Positions 34,048-44,123 of a DNA stretch of 60,703 bases are shown piece after piece; positions within the stretch are counted from its first letter, which is position 1; each line of letters begins with the position of its first letter. The DNA comes from an uncultured Clostridia bacterium (GTDB lineage Bacteria; Bacillota; Clostridia; Christensenellales; UBA1242): NCBI GenBank assembly GCA_934778125.1, contig CAKVOF010000002.1, positions 1 to 60,703 on the forward strand, in the 5' to 3' direction. The notes beneath the pieces were generated by a model, which had not been told where the DNA came from, ran no database searches, and worked only from the letters and a program-made list of their open reading frames with translations. Position numbers and translations under genes: made by a program.

Positions 34048-34076
34048 TTGACTAAACTAGAATTGAATTATATAAT
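34048..34076 (+). promoter_or_regulatory. Strong SigA-type promoter of nifJ
   Basis: TTGACT (34048-34053), a 17-base spacer and TATAAT (34071-34076) match the vegetative consensus at 11 of 12 positions. The expected start lies about 27 bp before the TTG start codon, leaving room for the TAGGAGA ribosome site. Confidence 0.85.
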
Positions 34077-34109
34077 ATTTATTGAAATTTAAAATATAGG
34101 AGAATACAA

Positions 34110-37100
34110 TTGAAAAAGATTACTATTGATGGCAACACTGCCACCGCAACTATTGCATATGCATATAGTGATGCAACAACAATATACCCTATCACTCCAT
34201 CTAGCCCAATGGCTGAACTTTGCGATGAATGGGCATGCGCTGGAAAAGAAAATGTTTTAGGAAATAAAGTTAAGGTTTTGGAACTTCAATCAGAAGGTGG
34301 TGCGAGTGGTGCACTTCACGGAAGCTTAGCTGGTGGCGCATTAACCACAACCTTCACCGCTAGCCAAGGTTTACTTTTGATGATTCCTAATATGTATAAA
34401 ATTGCCGGTGAATTATACCCTTGCGTTATGCATGTTAGTGCTAGAGCACTTGCAACTCACGCGTTATCAATATTCGGCGACCATTCTGATGTTATGGCAA
34501 CAAGGCAAACTGGTTGGGCTATGCTTGCTTCTGCAAGTGTTCAAGAGTGTATGGATTTGGCACTAGTTGCACATATCTCTGCCCTTAAAGGAAGCGTACC
34601 TTTTGTTCATTTTTTTGATGGATTTAGAACAAGTCACGAAATCAATACTATTGAACAAATTGATGATGATGTTTTGAAAAAACTATTTCCTAAGAAAGAA
34701 TACGAGGCCTTTAAGAAAAGATGTTTAAATTCTTTTAATCCTCATCAACAAGGTACTGCACAAAACCCTGATATTTATTTTCAAAATCGTGAAGCATCTA
34801 ACAAGTTTTACAACGCCATTCCTGAAATTGTTCAAAATACAATGAATGAAGTTGCTAAACACACAAATAGGCAATATCATTTATTTGATTATGTTGGTGC
34901 ACCCGATGCTGAAAGAGTTGTTGTGTTGATGGGTTCTGGAAGCGATGTTGCTGAGCTTACTGTTAAATATTTATTTGAAAAGTTTGGTGAAAAAGTTGGC
35001 GCTGTTAAAGTTAGATTATATAGACCTTTCGCATCAAATAAATTTATTGATGCTTTACCAAAAACTGTTAAAAAAATCGCTGTTTTAGATAGAACAAAAG
35101 AACCTGGTAGTGATGGTGAACCATTATACAAAGATGTTGCATGTGCTGTTTTGAATAGTAATTTGAAAAATGTTAAAGTTGTTGGCGGAAGATATGGGCT
35201 TGGAAGCAAAGAATTCACCCCTTCTATGCTAAACGCAGTGTTTGAGAATTTAAACTTAGATGAACCTTTAAATAACTTTACTGTTGGAATTAATGATGAT
35301 GTTACTCATTTGAGCTTGCCAATAATTAAAGAAATTAATGCAAGCGATGAATCAATAACTGAATGTAAATTTTATGGTTATGGTGGAGATGGGACTGTTA
35401 GTGCCAATAAAAGTAGCATAAAAATTATTGGAAACAACACTGATTTAAATGGACAAGCGTATTTCGAATATGACAGCAAAAAAAGCGGGAATGCAACTAT
35501 ATGTCATTTGCGATTTGGCAAACATAAAATAAATGAATGTTTTCTCCTTAACAATATTGACTTTGTTAGCGTACACAATCAATCTTATGTTTACAAATAC
35601 AACATTTTAAAAAATGTTAAGAATAATGCAATTATGCTTTTAAATACTAGTTGGGACTTAAACGAGTTTGAAAAAATGGCTCCCAATAATATAAAAAGAG
35701 AGCTTGCGATCAAAAACATTAAATTGTTTACTATTGATGCTTATAAAATTGCTAAAGAAATTGGGCTTGGAAATAAAATCAACTTAGTTATGCAATCCGC
35801 ATTCTTTAAATTAATCAACATTATGCCTTATGAAAAAGCAGTTGAAGAAATGAAAAAGTTTGCCGAAAAGAACTACGCCAAAGCTGGAACGGTTGTTTTG
35901 GAAAAAAACTTCAAAGCAATAGATAGTGTTAAAACTGAAATAAAGGAAATACAAATTCCTAAAAAATGGGGAAATTTAGAAGATATAAATAATACTAAAG
36001 CAAACTCAAAAGCAGAGTTAAAATACTTTAAAGACTACATTGATCCTATTCAAAAACTCGAAGGTGAAAAACTCCCTGTCAGTTCTTTTGATCCTAGCGG
36101 TTTTGTTCCAACTGGAACGACTAAGTTTGAAAAACGCGGAGTTGCAAGTGACTTGCCTTGCTGGAATAGCGAGAAGTGTATTCAATGCAATATGTGTTCA
36201 TTTGTTTGCCCTCACGCAGCAATAAGACCATATTTGATTAAAGAAGAAGATTTAGTTAATATGCCAGATAGTTTCGTTACCATACCTGCAACAGCAGAAA
36301 AGGGTTATAGATTTGTTATGCAAGTTAGTGCTAAAGATTGCACAGGTTGTGGTGTGTGCGCAAGTGTTTGCCCTGCTAAAGAAAAAGCAATAACAATGAA
36401 ACCAGCATCAGACTTAATGGAAACTCAAAGCAAAAATTATGAATATGTGGAAAGTTTACCACACCAAAAATCAAATATATTTAAACCAAATTCAATTAAA
36501 GGCAGTCAATTTAATCAACCATATTTTGAATTCAGTGGTGCGTGTGCAGGTTGCGGTGAAACGCCATATATTAAAGTTATTTCACAGCTTTTTGGAGAAA
36601 AAATGGTTATTGCTAATGCAACTGGATGTTCGAGTATTTATGGTGGCTCTTCCCCTACTTGCCCATATACTAAAGATAAAGATGGTCACGGAATCGCATG
36701 GGCAAATAGTTTATTTGAAGATAATGCGGAATTTGGGCTTGGAATTAAATTAGGATTAAAATTTAATAGAGAACAATTGTTTAAAAATGTTGATGCATTA
36801 TGTGAATCAACAAACAATTCGGAATTAAAAAATATAGAAACCGCAATATTAAATTCTAAAGATATTAAAGAACAAAGAAAATTAGGTGCTGAGCTTTTAG
36901 ATAAGATTAAAACTCTAGAATTAGATAGTGAAGCAGTAAATTATGCTAAAAATATTGAAAACTTAAAAGAACATTTTGGTGAGAACTCTGTTTGGATTGT
37001 TGGCGGAGATGGCTGGGCTTATGATATAGGATATGGCGGTCTTGATCATGTGTTGGCTAGTGGCGAAAATGTTAACATCTTGGTTTTAGACACTGAAGTT

Positions 37101-37625
37101 TATTCAAACACTGGTGGTCAAGCTTCTAAATCAACCCCTATTGGAGCCGTTGCAAAATTTGCCAGTTTTGGAAAAAGAACTAATAAAAAGGACCTTGCTT
37201 TAATTGCTTCAACATATAAAAATGTTTATGTTGCAAAAGTTGCAATGGGTGCCAATATGAATCAGTTTTTAACTGCAGTTCAAGAAGCAGAAAGTTATGA
37301 TGGTGTTTCAATCATTGTTGCTTATGCCCCTTGCATAAATCACGGCATTAATATGAGCAACTCTCAACTTGAGATGAAAAAAGCGGTTGAAACCGGTTAC
37401 TGGCATTTGTGGAGATATGATCCTAGAAATGTGGCAAACGGTAAAAACCCTTTCATGCTTGATAGCAAAGAACCAACTTTAAATTATGAAGACTTTTTAA
37501 ATGGAGAAAATAGATATACTGCCCTAAAGAAAAAAGATGAAAAATTAGCTCAAATGTTATTTGATGAGGCTAAAGAATTGGCTAGAAGAAAATATGAAGA
37601 ATATGCTATGCTAGCTAAAAAATGA
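34110..37625 (+). CDS. nifJ: Pyruvate:ferredoxin (flavodoxin) oxidoreductase
   Basis: Oxidises pyruvate to acetyl-CoA and CO2 and reduces ferredoxin, the central step of anaerobic fermentation. The 1171-residue single chain has all domains fused: the N-terminal pyrimidine-binding domain with the Y-P-I-T-P-S-S-P motif, domain II-III, two 4Fe-4S motifs (C-I-Q-C-N-M-C from Cys 690; C-T-G-C-G-V-C from Cys 744) and a C-terminal TPP domain with G-G-D-G-W-A-Y-D and S-N-T-G-G-Q. The start is TTG with TAGGAGA upstream. Single gene with its own promoter and terminator, so likely strongly expressed. Confidence 0.96.
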   Translation: MKKITIDGNTATATIAYAYSDATTIYPITPSSPMAELCDEWACAGKENVLGNKVKVLELQSEGGASGALHGSLAGGALTTTFTASQGLLLMIPNMYKIAGELYPCVMHVSARALATHALSIFGDHSDVMATRQTGWAMLASASVQECMDLALVAHISALKGSVPFVHFFDGFRTSHEINTIEQIDDDVLKKLFPKKEYEAFKKRCLNSFNPHQQGTAQNPDIYFQNREASNKFYNAIPEIVQNTMNEVAKHTNRQYHLFDYVGAPDAERVVVLMGSGSDVAELTVKYLFEKFGEKVGAVKVRLYRPFASNKFIDALPKTVKKIAVLDRTKEPGSDGEPLYKDVACAVLNSNLKNVKVVGGRYGLGSKEFTPSMLNAVFENLNLDEPLNNFTVGINDDVTHLSLPIIKEINASDESITECKFYGYGGDGTVSANKSSIKIIGNNTDLNGQAYFEYDSKKSGNATICHLRFGKHKINECFLLNNIDFVSVHNQSYVYKYNILKNVKNNAIMLLNTSWDLNEFEKMAPNNIKRELAIKNIKLFTIDAYKIAKEIGLGNKINLVMQSAFFKLINIMPYEKAVEEMKKFAEKNYAKAGTVVLEKNFKAIDSVKTEIKEIQIPKKWGNLEDINNTKANSKAELKYFKDYIDPIQKLEGEKLPVSSFDPSGFVPTGTTKFEKRGVASDLPCWNSEKCIQCNMCSFVCPHAAIRPYLIKEEDLVNMPDSFVTIPATAEKGYRFVMQVSAKDCTGCGVCASVCPAKEKAITMKPASDLMETQSKNYEYVESLPHQKSNIFKPNSIKGSQFNQPYFEFSGACAGCGETPYIKVISQLFGEKMVIANATGCSSIYGGSSPTCPYTKDKDGHGIAWANSLFEDNAEFGLGIKLGLKFNREQLFKNVDALCESTNNSELKNIETAILNSKDIKEQRKLGAELLDKIKTLELDSEAVNYAKNIENLKEHFGENSVWIVGGDGWAYDIGYGGLDHVLASGENVNILVLDTEVYSNTGGQASKSTPIGAVAKFASFGKRTNKKDLALIASTYKNVYVAKVAMGANMNQFLTAVQEAESYDGVSIIVAYAPCINHGINMSNSQLEMKKAVETGYWHLWRYDPRNVANGKNPFMLDSKEPTLNYEDFLNGENRYTALKKKDEKLAQMLFDEAKELARRKYEEYAMLAKK

Positions 37626-37641
37626 CTTGATTAATTAAAGC

Positions 37642-37672
37642 AAAAGAACTTGATTTATTCAAGTTCTTTTTT
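37642..37672 (+). terminator. Terminator of nifJ
   Basis: A 12-bp stem AAAAGAACTTGA (37642-37653) / TCAAGTTCTTTT (37659-37670) is followed by more T, 16 bp after the stop. Confidence 0.9.
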
Positions 37673-37830
37673 CACTCTACAATTGGTAGACCTGCATTTT
37701 ATTAATAGTAGAACAACTATATTTAATATCTACTTTTGTGTGTTTAACTGTGGATTTTGATGAGATTAAATTAGCGTGTTTTTTATAAACAAATCCAATA
37801 TAATAATTATAAGTTAAAGGAGATTAAATT

Positions 37831-38568
37831 ATGTGCAATTTAAATGTTACAATTTTTGGAGATTCAATTACAAAAGGAATAGCACCAAAAAATAATAAAC
37901 TTAATAAACTTAAGGAAAATGCCGTTGATTTAGTAGGAAAATACTTAAATATTAATATAAACAACTTATCTTCTTTTGGTCAAACACTTTCACGTGCAAT
38001 TAGCAAAAATTGGTTTAAAGATTACATTGATAATATTATTATTGATGATGAAAACTTAAACATTGCTGTGATTGCACTTGGTGGAAATGATAGCGACTAT
38101 GATTGGAAAAAAGTTTCAGAAAATCCACGCTATAGTCATAAGAATGTAACTCCCATATCTCAATTCGAAAAGAAACTAGATAATGTAATAAAAGAACTTA
38201 AGGCAAGTGGTGTTGAAGTGGCATTAGTAAGTCTTTCCCCTATTGACTCAAATAGATACTTTAAAAATTGCATTTCAAAACAAGGTGATGAAAAAAGAAT
38301 CTTAGAATTTTTAAGAAAAGATATTTCAAATATTTATAAGCAAGAAGAAAGATACAACCTTGCAATATTAAAATGTGCAAACAAAAATAACTGCCGAGTA
38401 ATTGATATTAGACCAACCCTTCTTATGAATAGAGCTTATATTAAAAGCCTTTGCTTTGATGGAATTCACCCAAATCAAAATGGTCATAAATTAATAGCAA
38501 AAGTTGCTTTTAAAGAAATAAAACAAAAATTTAAAACTGAATTAAAAATGTTGAACTATATAAAATAA
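37831..38568 (+). CDS. SGNH/GDSL-family hydrolase
   Basis: Esterase or lipase fold: block I G-D-S-I-T (10-14, nucleophile Ser), block III G-G-N-D (about 90-93) and block V D-x-I-H-P-N (Asp/His pair near 210-213) form the SGNH set. No signal peptide, so it acts in the cytoplasm. AAAGGAG precedes the ATG. Substrate unknown; such enzymes often deacylate lipids or sugars. Single gene. Confidence 0.88.
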   Translation: MCNLNVTIFGDSITKGIAPKNNKLNKLKENAVDLVGKYLNININNLSSFGQTLSRAISKNWFKDYIDNIIIDDENLNIAVIALGGNDSDYDWKKVSENPRYSHKNVTPISQFEKKLDNVIKELKASGVEVALVSLSPIDSNRYFKNCISKQGDEKRILEFLRKDISNIYKQEERYNLAILKCANKNNCRVIDIRPTLLMNRAYIKSLCFDGIHPNQNGHKLIAKVAFKEIKQKFKTELKMLNYIK

Positions 38569-38600
38569 AAAAGGTGCATAATATATTTGATGCACCTTTT
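38569..38600 (+). terminator. Terminator of the SGNH hydrolase gene
   Basis: An 11-bp stem AAAAGGTGCAT (38569-38579) / ATGCACCTTTT (38590-38600) directly follows the stop codon. Confidence 0.88.
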
Positions 38601-38690
38601 TAAAGCAAAACATTTAAAAACCTAAATGATTTTTTTGTGTTGCCTATATTATATTTTTCAAAATTAATTTAATTATTCAATTTTCTATAA

Positions 38691-40694
38691 TTAATTAAAA
38701 ACAGAATAAGTTTTTGTTCTGTTTTTATTAATCACATTAACGGTTTCCTTAACAATTCTATCAATAGTTATATCATATTTTTTAAATAAAACATCTTGAG
38801 GAGCACTCGCACCAAACTCATCTATACCTATGCAAGCTCCCGTTTTCCCCGCATATTTAAACCAACTTTGCGTTGATCCTGCCTCAACGGTAACAACCGC
38901 AGAAAAATTAGATGGAAGCACTTTTTCTTTGTATTTTTTAGGTTGGGATTCAAACACTTCAACACAAGGCATAGAAACAACTCTAACATTAAAGCCCTTA
39001 TCTAAAAGTAATTTTTGAGCACTTATTGCGAGTTGCACTTCACTTCCAGTTGCAACTAGTACTGCGTGGAGTTCAGATTTCACTTCCCTTGAGATAACGT
39101 AACCACCTTTAACAACATCTTCTGCATTTTCCCCAGAAGATATTATTGGTAAATTTTGCCTTGTTAAAGCAATTATTGATGGAATTTTATTAATCAATGG
39201 ATATGCATATGCAAAACACGTTTCTTCATAGTTACAAGGCCTGAATACTGCTAAATTTGGAACGCTTCTAAAGGTTGATAATTGCTCTATTGGTTCGTGG
39301 GTTGGGCCATCTTCTCCTACTGCAATGCTATCGTGCGTTAAAATATATGTTACTGGAAGTTTCATTAATGCAGATGACCTTATTGCACTCTTCATATAGT
39401 CACTAAATACTAAAAATGTGCTTGCAAATGGCATAAAATCTGAAAGAGCTAATCCGTTTGTTATGCACGCCATCGCAAACTCCCTAACGCCATAAAGTAT
39501 GTTTCTACCACTAAAGTCTAATTTAGAAACATCATTTCCATTTTTTATGTATGCTTTTGTTGAACTAGATAAGTCAGCAGTGCCACCAATAATTTGGCTA
39601 TATTTTTCAGCCAACGCATTCAATACACTGCCACCCATTTCACGTGTTGATTTACCAACTGGTTGATCCAAATTTATAAGATATTTATAAGCATCTCTAT
39701 AATTTTCGTTATAAAAATCTATTAGTTCTTTATATTCCATTTTATATAATTTATGATATTCACTTATTCTGCCATTTAGATTTTTTTCAACGATTTTAAA
39801 ACGCTTTTGAACTTCTATCAAGTGGTTTTGCACTTCTCTTTCAAATTCAAATGGTAAATTATCAACTCTTAAAACTTTTTTTAAGTCATTTAGCCCTTCT
39901 TGATTTAAAACAAGCCCATGAGCTTTATTCGTGTTTTGAACAGCTGAGCCAAATCCAATGTTTGTTTTTATAATCACGAAACTAGGTTTTAAACTTTTCT
40001 TGGCTTCTTGGATAGCAATATCAATCTCTTGAACACTATTCCCATCGTTTACCTTAATAACATTAAAGCCCATTCCTTGCATAATTTGCTCTGTGTTTAA
40101 AGCAAACGTCTTGTCCGTTCTGCTATCTAGAGAAACATCATTTGAATCATATAAAACAACTAAGTTATCTAAGCATAAATTACCTGCAAAACTTAGAGCT
40201 TCTAAAGCCACACCCTCCATCAAACAACCATCACCAATTAACGCATAAACCTTATTATCAAAAAGTTTACAATTAGGTTTATTAAATCTTGCCCCCATCA
40301 TTTTGTCAGCCAATGCCATTCCTACTGCAGTGGCAACACCTTGCCCAAGAGGTCCTGTTGTGCACTCAACGCCTAGTTCTTGACAAAGTTCTGGGTGACC
40401 TGGCGTTTTGCTATCTAACTTTCTAAATTTCTTTAAATCATCACTTGAGATATCGTAACCCATTGCGTGTAAAGTTGTGTATAATAAAGCACTTCCGTGC
40501 CCAGCAGACATAACAAACTTATCCCTTAATATATTAAGAGGTTTATACGGAACTACATTTATGTGTTTTGCAAACAATGTGTAAAGTATTGGTGCTGAAC
40601 CTAACACGATTCCACTATGCCCACTATTTGCGTTTGAAATAGTTTCGCACGCCAAAACTCTTATATTATTAACGGTTTTGATATCTATACTCAT
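38691..40694 (-). CDS. tkt: Transketolase
   Basis: Moves two-carbon units between sugar phosphates with TPP; links glycolysis and pentose metabolism. The 667-residue chain has the TPP site G-D-G-C-L-M-E-G, the N-terminal H-x-G-x-x-L-G-S region with G-H-G-S-A-L-L-Y and the conserved T-H-D-S-I-A-V-G-E-D-G-P-T-H-E-P. The start overlaps the stop of the upstream gene by 4 bases (ATGA), so the two are translationally coupled. Confidence 0.95.
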   Translation of the reverse strand: MSIDIKTVNNIRVLACETISNANSGHSGIVLGSAPILYTLFAKHINVVPYKPLNILRDKFVMSAGHGSALLYTTLHAMGYDISSDDLKKFRKLDSKTPGHPELCQELGVECTTGPLGQGVATAVGMALADKMMGARFNKPNCKLFDNKVYALIGDGCLMEGVALEALSFAGNLCLDNLVVLYDSNDVSLDSRTDKTFALNTEQIMQGMGFNVIKVNDGNSVQEIDIAIQEAKKSLKPSFVIIKTNIGFGSAVQNTNKAHGLVLNQEGLNDLKKVLRVDNLPFEFEREVQNHLIEVQKRFKIVEKNLNGRISEYHKLYKMEYKELIDFYNENYRDAYKYLINLDQPVGKSTREMGGSVLNALAEKYSQIIGGTADLSSSTKAYIKNGNDVSKLDFSGRNILYGVREFAMACITNGLALSDFMPFASTFLVFSDYMKSAIRSSALMKLPVTYILTHDSIAVGEDGPTHEPIEQLSTFRSVPNLAVFRPCNYEETCFAYAYPLINKIPSIIALTRQNLPIISSGENAEDVVKGGYVISREVKSELHAVLVATGSEVQLAISAQKLLLDKGFNVRVVSMPCVEVFESQPKKYKEKVLPSNFSAVVTVEAGSTQSWFKYAGKTGACIGIDEFGASAPQDVLFKKYDITIDRIVKETVNVINKNRTKTYSVFN

Positions 40695-41215
40695 TTTTTA
40701 TCTCCTAATAGAACGTTTTTATAATAATTTGTTATTTCAATTTTGGCCAAATTTGCCACTTGAAGATAACTTTTTCCATTTGAATCTATAGAAATTTCTG
40801 CAATTGATTCACATATCTTATTTCTTTCATTAAACATAAACACATCCAAAATTTGCCTTAATTTTTTAGTTTTGTCTTTATTTAACTTTTTTTCATAACT
40901 TTCCTTAGATAAATTTACATATATTATTAAACATTCTTTTTTTACTGCTTTCAAATTTTCCTTATCATTTAGAAGTGTGTAGTCCATCGTTAGAAGTGAA
41001 TTTTCAAATGAAACAGCTCTTTTAACGCAATCACGTTGCAGTTTTGCTAAATAATCTACCCCACATTGCATCTCAATATATGCTGGATTAACAATCTCAT
41101 ATTCAACAAGTGCATCAACATCAAGATAAAACATATCTAGCTTTTTCGCTAGATTTTCAGCAATTTTATTTGTATATTCTTTGGAAAGCCCTAAAATGCA
41201 AATTCTTGATTTCAA
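40691..41215 (-). CDS. Shikimate-kinase-like protein with degenerate P-loop
   Basis: The 174-residue protein follows the AroK fold: strand I-C-I-L-G, helix, F-Y-L-D-V-D-A-L-V-E (about 29-38, like the shikimate-binding D-x-D), then a LID-like basic region. But the P-loop position reads G-L-S-K-E-Y-T-N (9-16) and lacks the G-K-S/T needed for ATP binding. It is probably inactive as a kinase, or has another role. The start is TTG, 8 bases after AAGGAG, behind a good promoter, and the gene overlaps tkt. Confidence 0.65.
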   Translation of the reverse strand: MKSRICILGLSKEYTNKIAENLAKKLDMFYLDVDALVEYEIVNPAYIEMQCGVDYLAKLQRDCVKRAVSFENSLLTMDYTLLNDKENLKAVKKECLIIYVNLSKESYEKKLNKDKTKKLRQILDVFMFNERNKICESIAEISIDSNGKSYLQVANLAKIEITNYYKNVLLGDKK

Positions 41216-41235
41216 ATATATTACTCCTTAAAGAA

Positions 41236-41264
41236 ATTATACTTTAATATTCAACTATTTTCAA
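41236..41264 (-). promoter_or_regulatory. Promoter of the AroK-like/tkt operon
   Basis: Reverse-strand TTGAAA (41259-41264), a 17-base spacer and TATAAT (41236-41241) precede the ribosome site by about 8 bases. Confidence 0.75.
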
Positions 41265-41339
41265 TTAAAATAACAAAATTAAATAAGTCCATACTCGAAA
41301 ATCAATTAGATAAATCCAAGATTGTATAAAATTGTTGAA

Positions 41340-42443
41340 TTATTCTTTATCTTTACTTTCACTTGCTTTTAAGTTTTTCTCATACATTTTATTTATAACA
41401 TATTTTCTTGCAAAAACAAAATATAAACTATATGACAACACAAAAATTAAAACTATCACCCACCACGAAATTATAAAATAGTCATTTATGTTACTTAGTG
41501 TTGAAACACTTATATCATTATTTTTGAAATTTAAAATTATGTTTCCTAATTTATCAGTTCTTAAGATTGAAATTTCTTTATTATGCGTTAAGTTGAAATC
41601 AGCAACTCTTTCAATCAATTCACTGCTTGGATGACCATATGTATTTTCACCAACACTTATTATTAAATAATTAGGAGTTGTTTCTTCTAAAATCATTTTA
41701 CCCGTGCTACTTTTACTTCCATGGTGCCCAGCTTTCAAAACATCAACATTTTCAATATTATTTGCGTATAGCAATAAGTTTTCACTTTCAATATTTAAGT
41801 CTCCAGTTAAGAGCATTTTCTTTCCATTTAGATTAAAATATAGCATTGGACATAATGAGTTATCATCTAATAAATCAGTTCCTGCCATATACCAATTTAC
41901 CGTATTTTCTTCAAACTCCAACTTCAAACCATCTATATTTTCTTCAATAGTAATTTGCTTCCTATTAACAGTATTCTTTATCTCATTTATTGATGTAGAT
42001 TCGTTATAATTTGGTGGCACATAAAATTTACCAATATTATATCTGGACAAAATCAAATTCATATTTCCATAGTGATCAATATCTGTGTGGGTTAAAATTA
42101 CATAATCAAATATTTTATCATAACCTTTAAAAAATATTTCATCTAGATATTTGATTAATTTTTTCTCTTGATTGGCCACACCACTATCAATTAACATTGT
42201 TTTTCCATTATTAAACCTAACCGCAATGCAATCGCCTTGACCAACATCAATAAAATGCACTTGTGCTGTTTGATTGTCTTTTTCAAATTGAGGCACTTTC
42301 AATTTTAACAATAATTCAATTGGGTCCGAAAAGAAAAGTGTTGCTATTGCTAGGCATATAACACACAAATATTTAATAATATTTCTAAAACAAATTTTTT
42401 CAATTTGCCTTACTTTAAAATAATTAAAAACTTTTAGTTTCAT
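41340..42443 (-). CDS. ComEC-type metallo-beta-lactamase-fold protein, membrane anchored
   Basis: Between an N-terminal (about 22-44) and a C-terminal (about 320-345) membrane segment lies a metallo-hydrolase domain like that at the C terminus of ComEC/Rec2. It has F-I-D-V-G-Q-G-D, the metal motif H-T-D-I-D-H, L-T-G-D and K-A-G-H-H-G-S. It lacks the ComEC channel domain, so DNA uptake is not implied; related stand-alone proteins are secreted or membrane-bound nucleases or phosphodiesterases. The start overlaps the patatin gene by 4 bases. Confidence 0.83.
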   Translation of the reverse strand: MKLKVFNYFKVRQIEKICFRNIIKYLCVICLAIATLFFSDPIELLLKLKVPQFEKDNQTAQVHFIDVGQGDCIAVRFNNGKTMLIDSGVANQEKKLIKYLDEIFFKGYDKIFDYVILTHTDIDHYGNMNLILSRYNIGKFYVPPNYNESTSINEIKNTVNRKQITIEENIDGLKLEFEENTVNWYMAGTDLLDDNSLCPMLYFNLNGKKMLLTGDLNIESENLLLYANNIENVDVLKAGHHGSKSSTGKMILEETTPNYLIISVGENTYGHPSSELIERVADFNLTHNKEISILRTDKLGNIILNFKNNDISVSTLSNINDYFIISWWVIVLIFVLSYSLYFVFARKYVINKMYEKNLKASESKDKE

Positions 42444-43297
42444 TTTGATTTGCTTTTAATTCTAAAAATTCGCTTTATAAAACTTTTTTTATTTTTCTTT
42501 TTTATTAGTTCTAGAAGTTCTGGCATAACTTCCATCGCAGATTTATAACCTTCTTCTATCATCTCATCGATTCCTGCAAATTTCTTAGAACTGAATCTTT
42601 TCAAATCAGGTGCAATCATTAAATCCGCATTTAAGTATCCCTTAATTGCATTACTTTTCATCATAATACCAATTGAAGCCATCATTAGATCAACATATTT
42701 TGTTGACTTCGCGCCACTTCCTCTCGATGAGTTAATATCAACTGCGATTGTTCTTTCGCAACCTTGAAGCTTAGGAACATTGCTCGGAATGGTGTTTTGA
42801 AGGCCACCATCAAACAGTAAGTAGTCACCAAATTCAACTGGATTGAAAACAGCAGGAACTGCACAAGATCCAGCAACAGCTTTTGCCAAATTTCCTTTTG
42901 TTAGATGAACTTCTTCTCCTTTCAAAACATCAACTGCAACAGCACAAAATGGTGTTTTTAAATCTAAAATATCTATATCTCCTAGATTATTTTTTATTAT
43001 TCTTTCTAAACCCTCAGTTTTACTTGGCATAAAAGGAATCAAATTTGTTTTTATGTCACTTTCTTTAGTATTCCTAGCAATTTCCTCCATTTGCTTTGAT
43101 GATAAACCAGCGCAATAGAACGCTCCAATTAGTGCGCCAACACTAGTTCCCGCAACATAATCAAAAGTTATATTATTCTCTTCAAATGCTCTAATAACAC
43201 CAATCAAAGATAAACCCCTAGCCCCTCCACCACCAAGAGCTAGTCCTAATTTTTTTATTTTTTTCTTTGTTTTAACTACTAAATTTATTTTTTCCAT
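42440..43297 (-). CDS. Patatin-like phospholipase (RssA/YchK type)
   Basis: Patatin fold with oxyanion loop G-G-G-G-A-R-G (23-29), nucleophile elbow G-T-S-V-G (Ser about 52) and the catalytic Asp in D-G-G. It is an acyl hydrolase acting on membrane lipids. No signal peptide; the C terminus is very basic and may bind membranes. First gene of a two-gene run with the metallo-hydrolase. Confidence 0.9.
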   Translation of the reverse strand: MEKINLVVKTKKKIKKLGLALGGGGARGLSLIGVIRAFEENNITFDYVAGTSVGALIGAFYCAGLSSKQMEEIARNTKESDIKTNLIPFMPSKTEGLERIIKNNLGDIDILDLKTPFCAVAVDVLKGEEVHLTKGNLAKAVAGSCAVPAVFNPVEFGDYLLFDGGLQNTIPSNVPKLQGCERTIAVDINSSRGSGAKSTKYVDLMMASIGIMMKSNAIKGYLNADLMIAPDLKRFSSKKFAGIDEMIEEGYKSAMEVMPELLELIKKKNKKSFIKRIFRIKSKSK

Positions 43298-43379
43298 ACT
43301 AATATGTTACCACAACTTTAATTTTTATTCAATTTTTATAGCCACTTTCATTAAACAAAATACCTTTTTTCGTATTTTA

Positions 43380-43408
43380 TTGTTTTTATCAAACTAATAT
43401 GTTATAAT
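43380..43408 (+). promoter_or_regulatory. Promoter of ung
   Basis: TTGTTT (43380-43385), a 17-base spacer and TATAAT (43403-43408), followed by a GTGAGGA ribosome site before the ATG at 43438. Confidence 0.7.
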
Positions 43409-43437
43409 GAATATATTAGATATCTTGTGAGGATAAA

Positions 43438-44112
43438 ATGTTTTTAATAACAAAAAGTTGGTACAAGCTTCTTGAAAAAGAATTTGAAAGTTCTGAATAT
43501 AAAAATTTAACGGAATGGCTAAATAAGGAATATTCCAATAAAATTATCTACCCTAAACCAGAGAATGTTTTTAGAGCATTAAACTTGGTTAAGTATGAAG
43601 ATGTTAAAGTTGTTATAATAGGCCAAGATCCGTATCATAATCCCAACCAAGCACATGGACTTTCATTTTCTGTTGAAAATGGTGTGAATCTTCCGCCATC
43701 TTTAATCAATATTTTCAAGGAAATAACTTCAGATATTGGTGGAGAAATGCCTAAAACAGGAAATTTAACAAATTGGGCAAAACAAGGAGTGTTATTACTA
43801 AACTCAGTTTTAACAGTTGAACAAAGCATGCCTAATAGCCATAAAGGAAAAGGCTGGGAAATAATTACCAGCAAGGTTATTGATTTATTAAACAAAAGAG
43901 AAGATCCTGTTGTTTTTCTCGTTTGGGGATCAAATGCAAAAAATTTAGTAAAAAATGTTGATAGATCTAAACATTATGTTTTTACCGCAGTGCACCCTAG
44001 CCCAATGAGCGCAAATCAAGGTGGTTGGTTTGGTTGCAAACATTTCAGCAAAGCTAATGAAGTTTTAGTTAAATTAGGCAAAAAGCCAATTGATTGGTTA
44101 AACTTAGAATAA
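43438..44112 (+). CDS. ung: Uracil-DNA glycosylase
   Basis: Family 1 UDG, removing uracil from DNA for base-excision repair. Catalytic motif G-Q-D-P-Y-H (62-67, Asp 64) and the C-terminal H-P-S-P-M-S-A loop are present; the usual Leu of that loop is Met. The length (224) is normal. It lies 11 bp before a DUF2726 gene in the same direction. Confidence 0.96.
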   Translation: MFLITKSWYKLLEKEFESSEYKNLTEWLNKEYSNKIIYPKPENVFRALNLVKYEDVKVVIIGQDPYHNPNQAHGLSFSVENGVNLPPSLINIFKEITSDIGGEMPKTGNLTNWAKQGVLLLNSVLTVEQSMPNSHKGKGWEIITSKVIDLLNKREDPVVFLVWGSNAKNLVKNVDRSKHYVFTAVHPSPMSANQGGWFGCKHFSKANEVLVKLGKKPIDWLNLE

Positions 44113-44123
44113 GGTAGGGTAAA

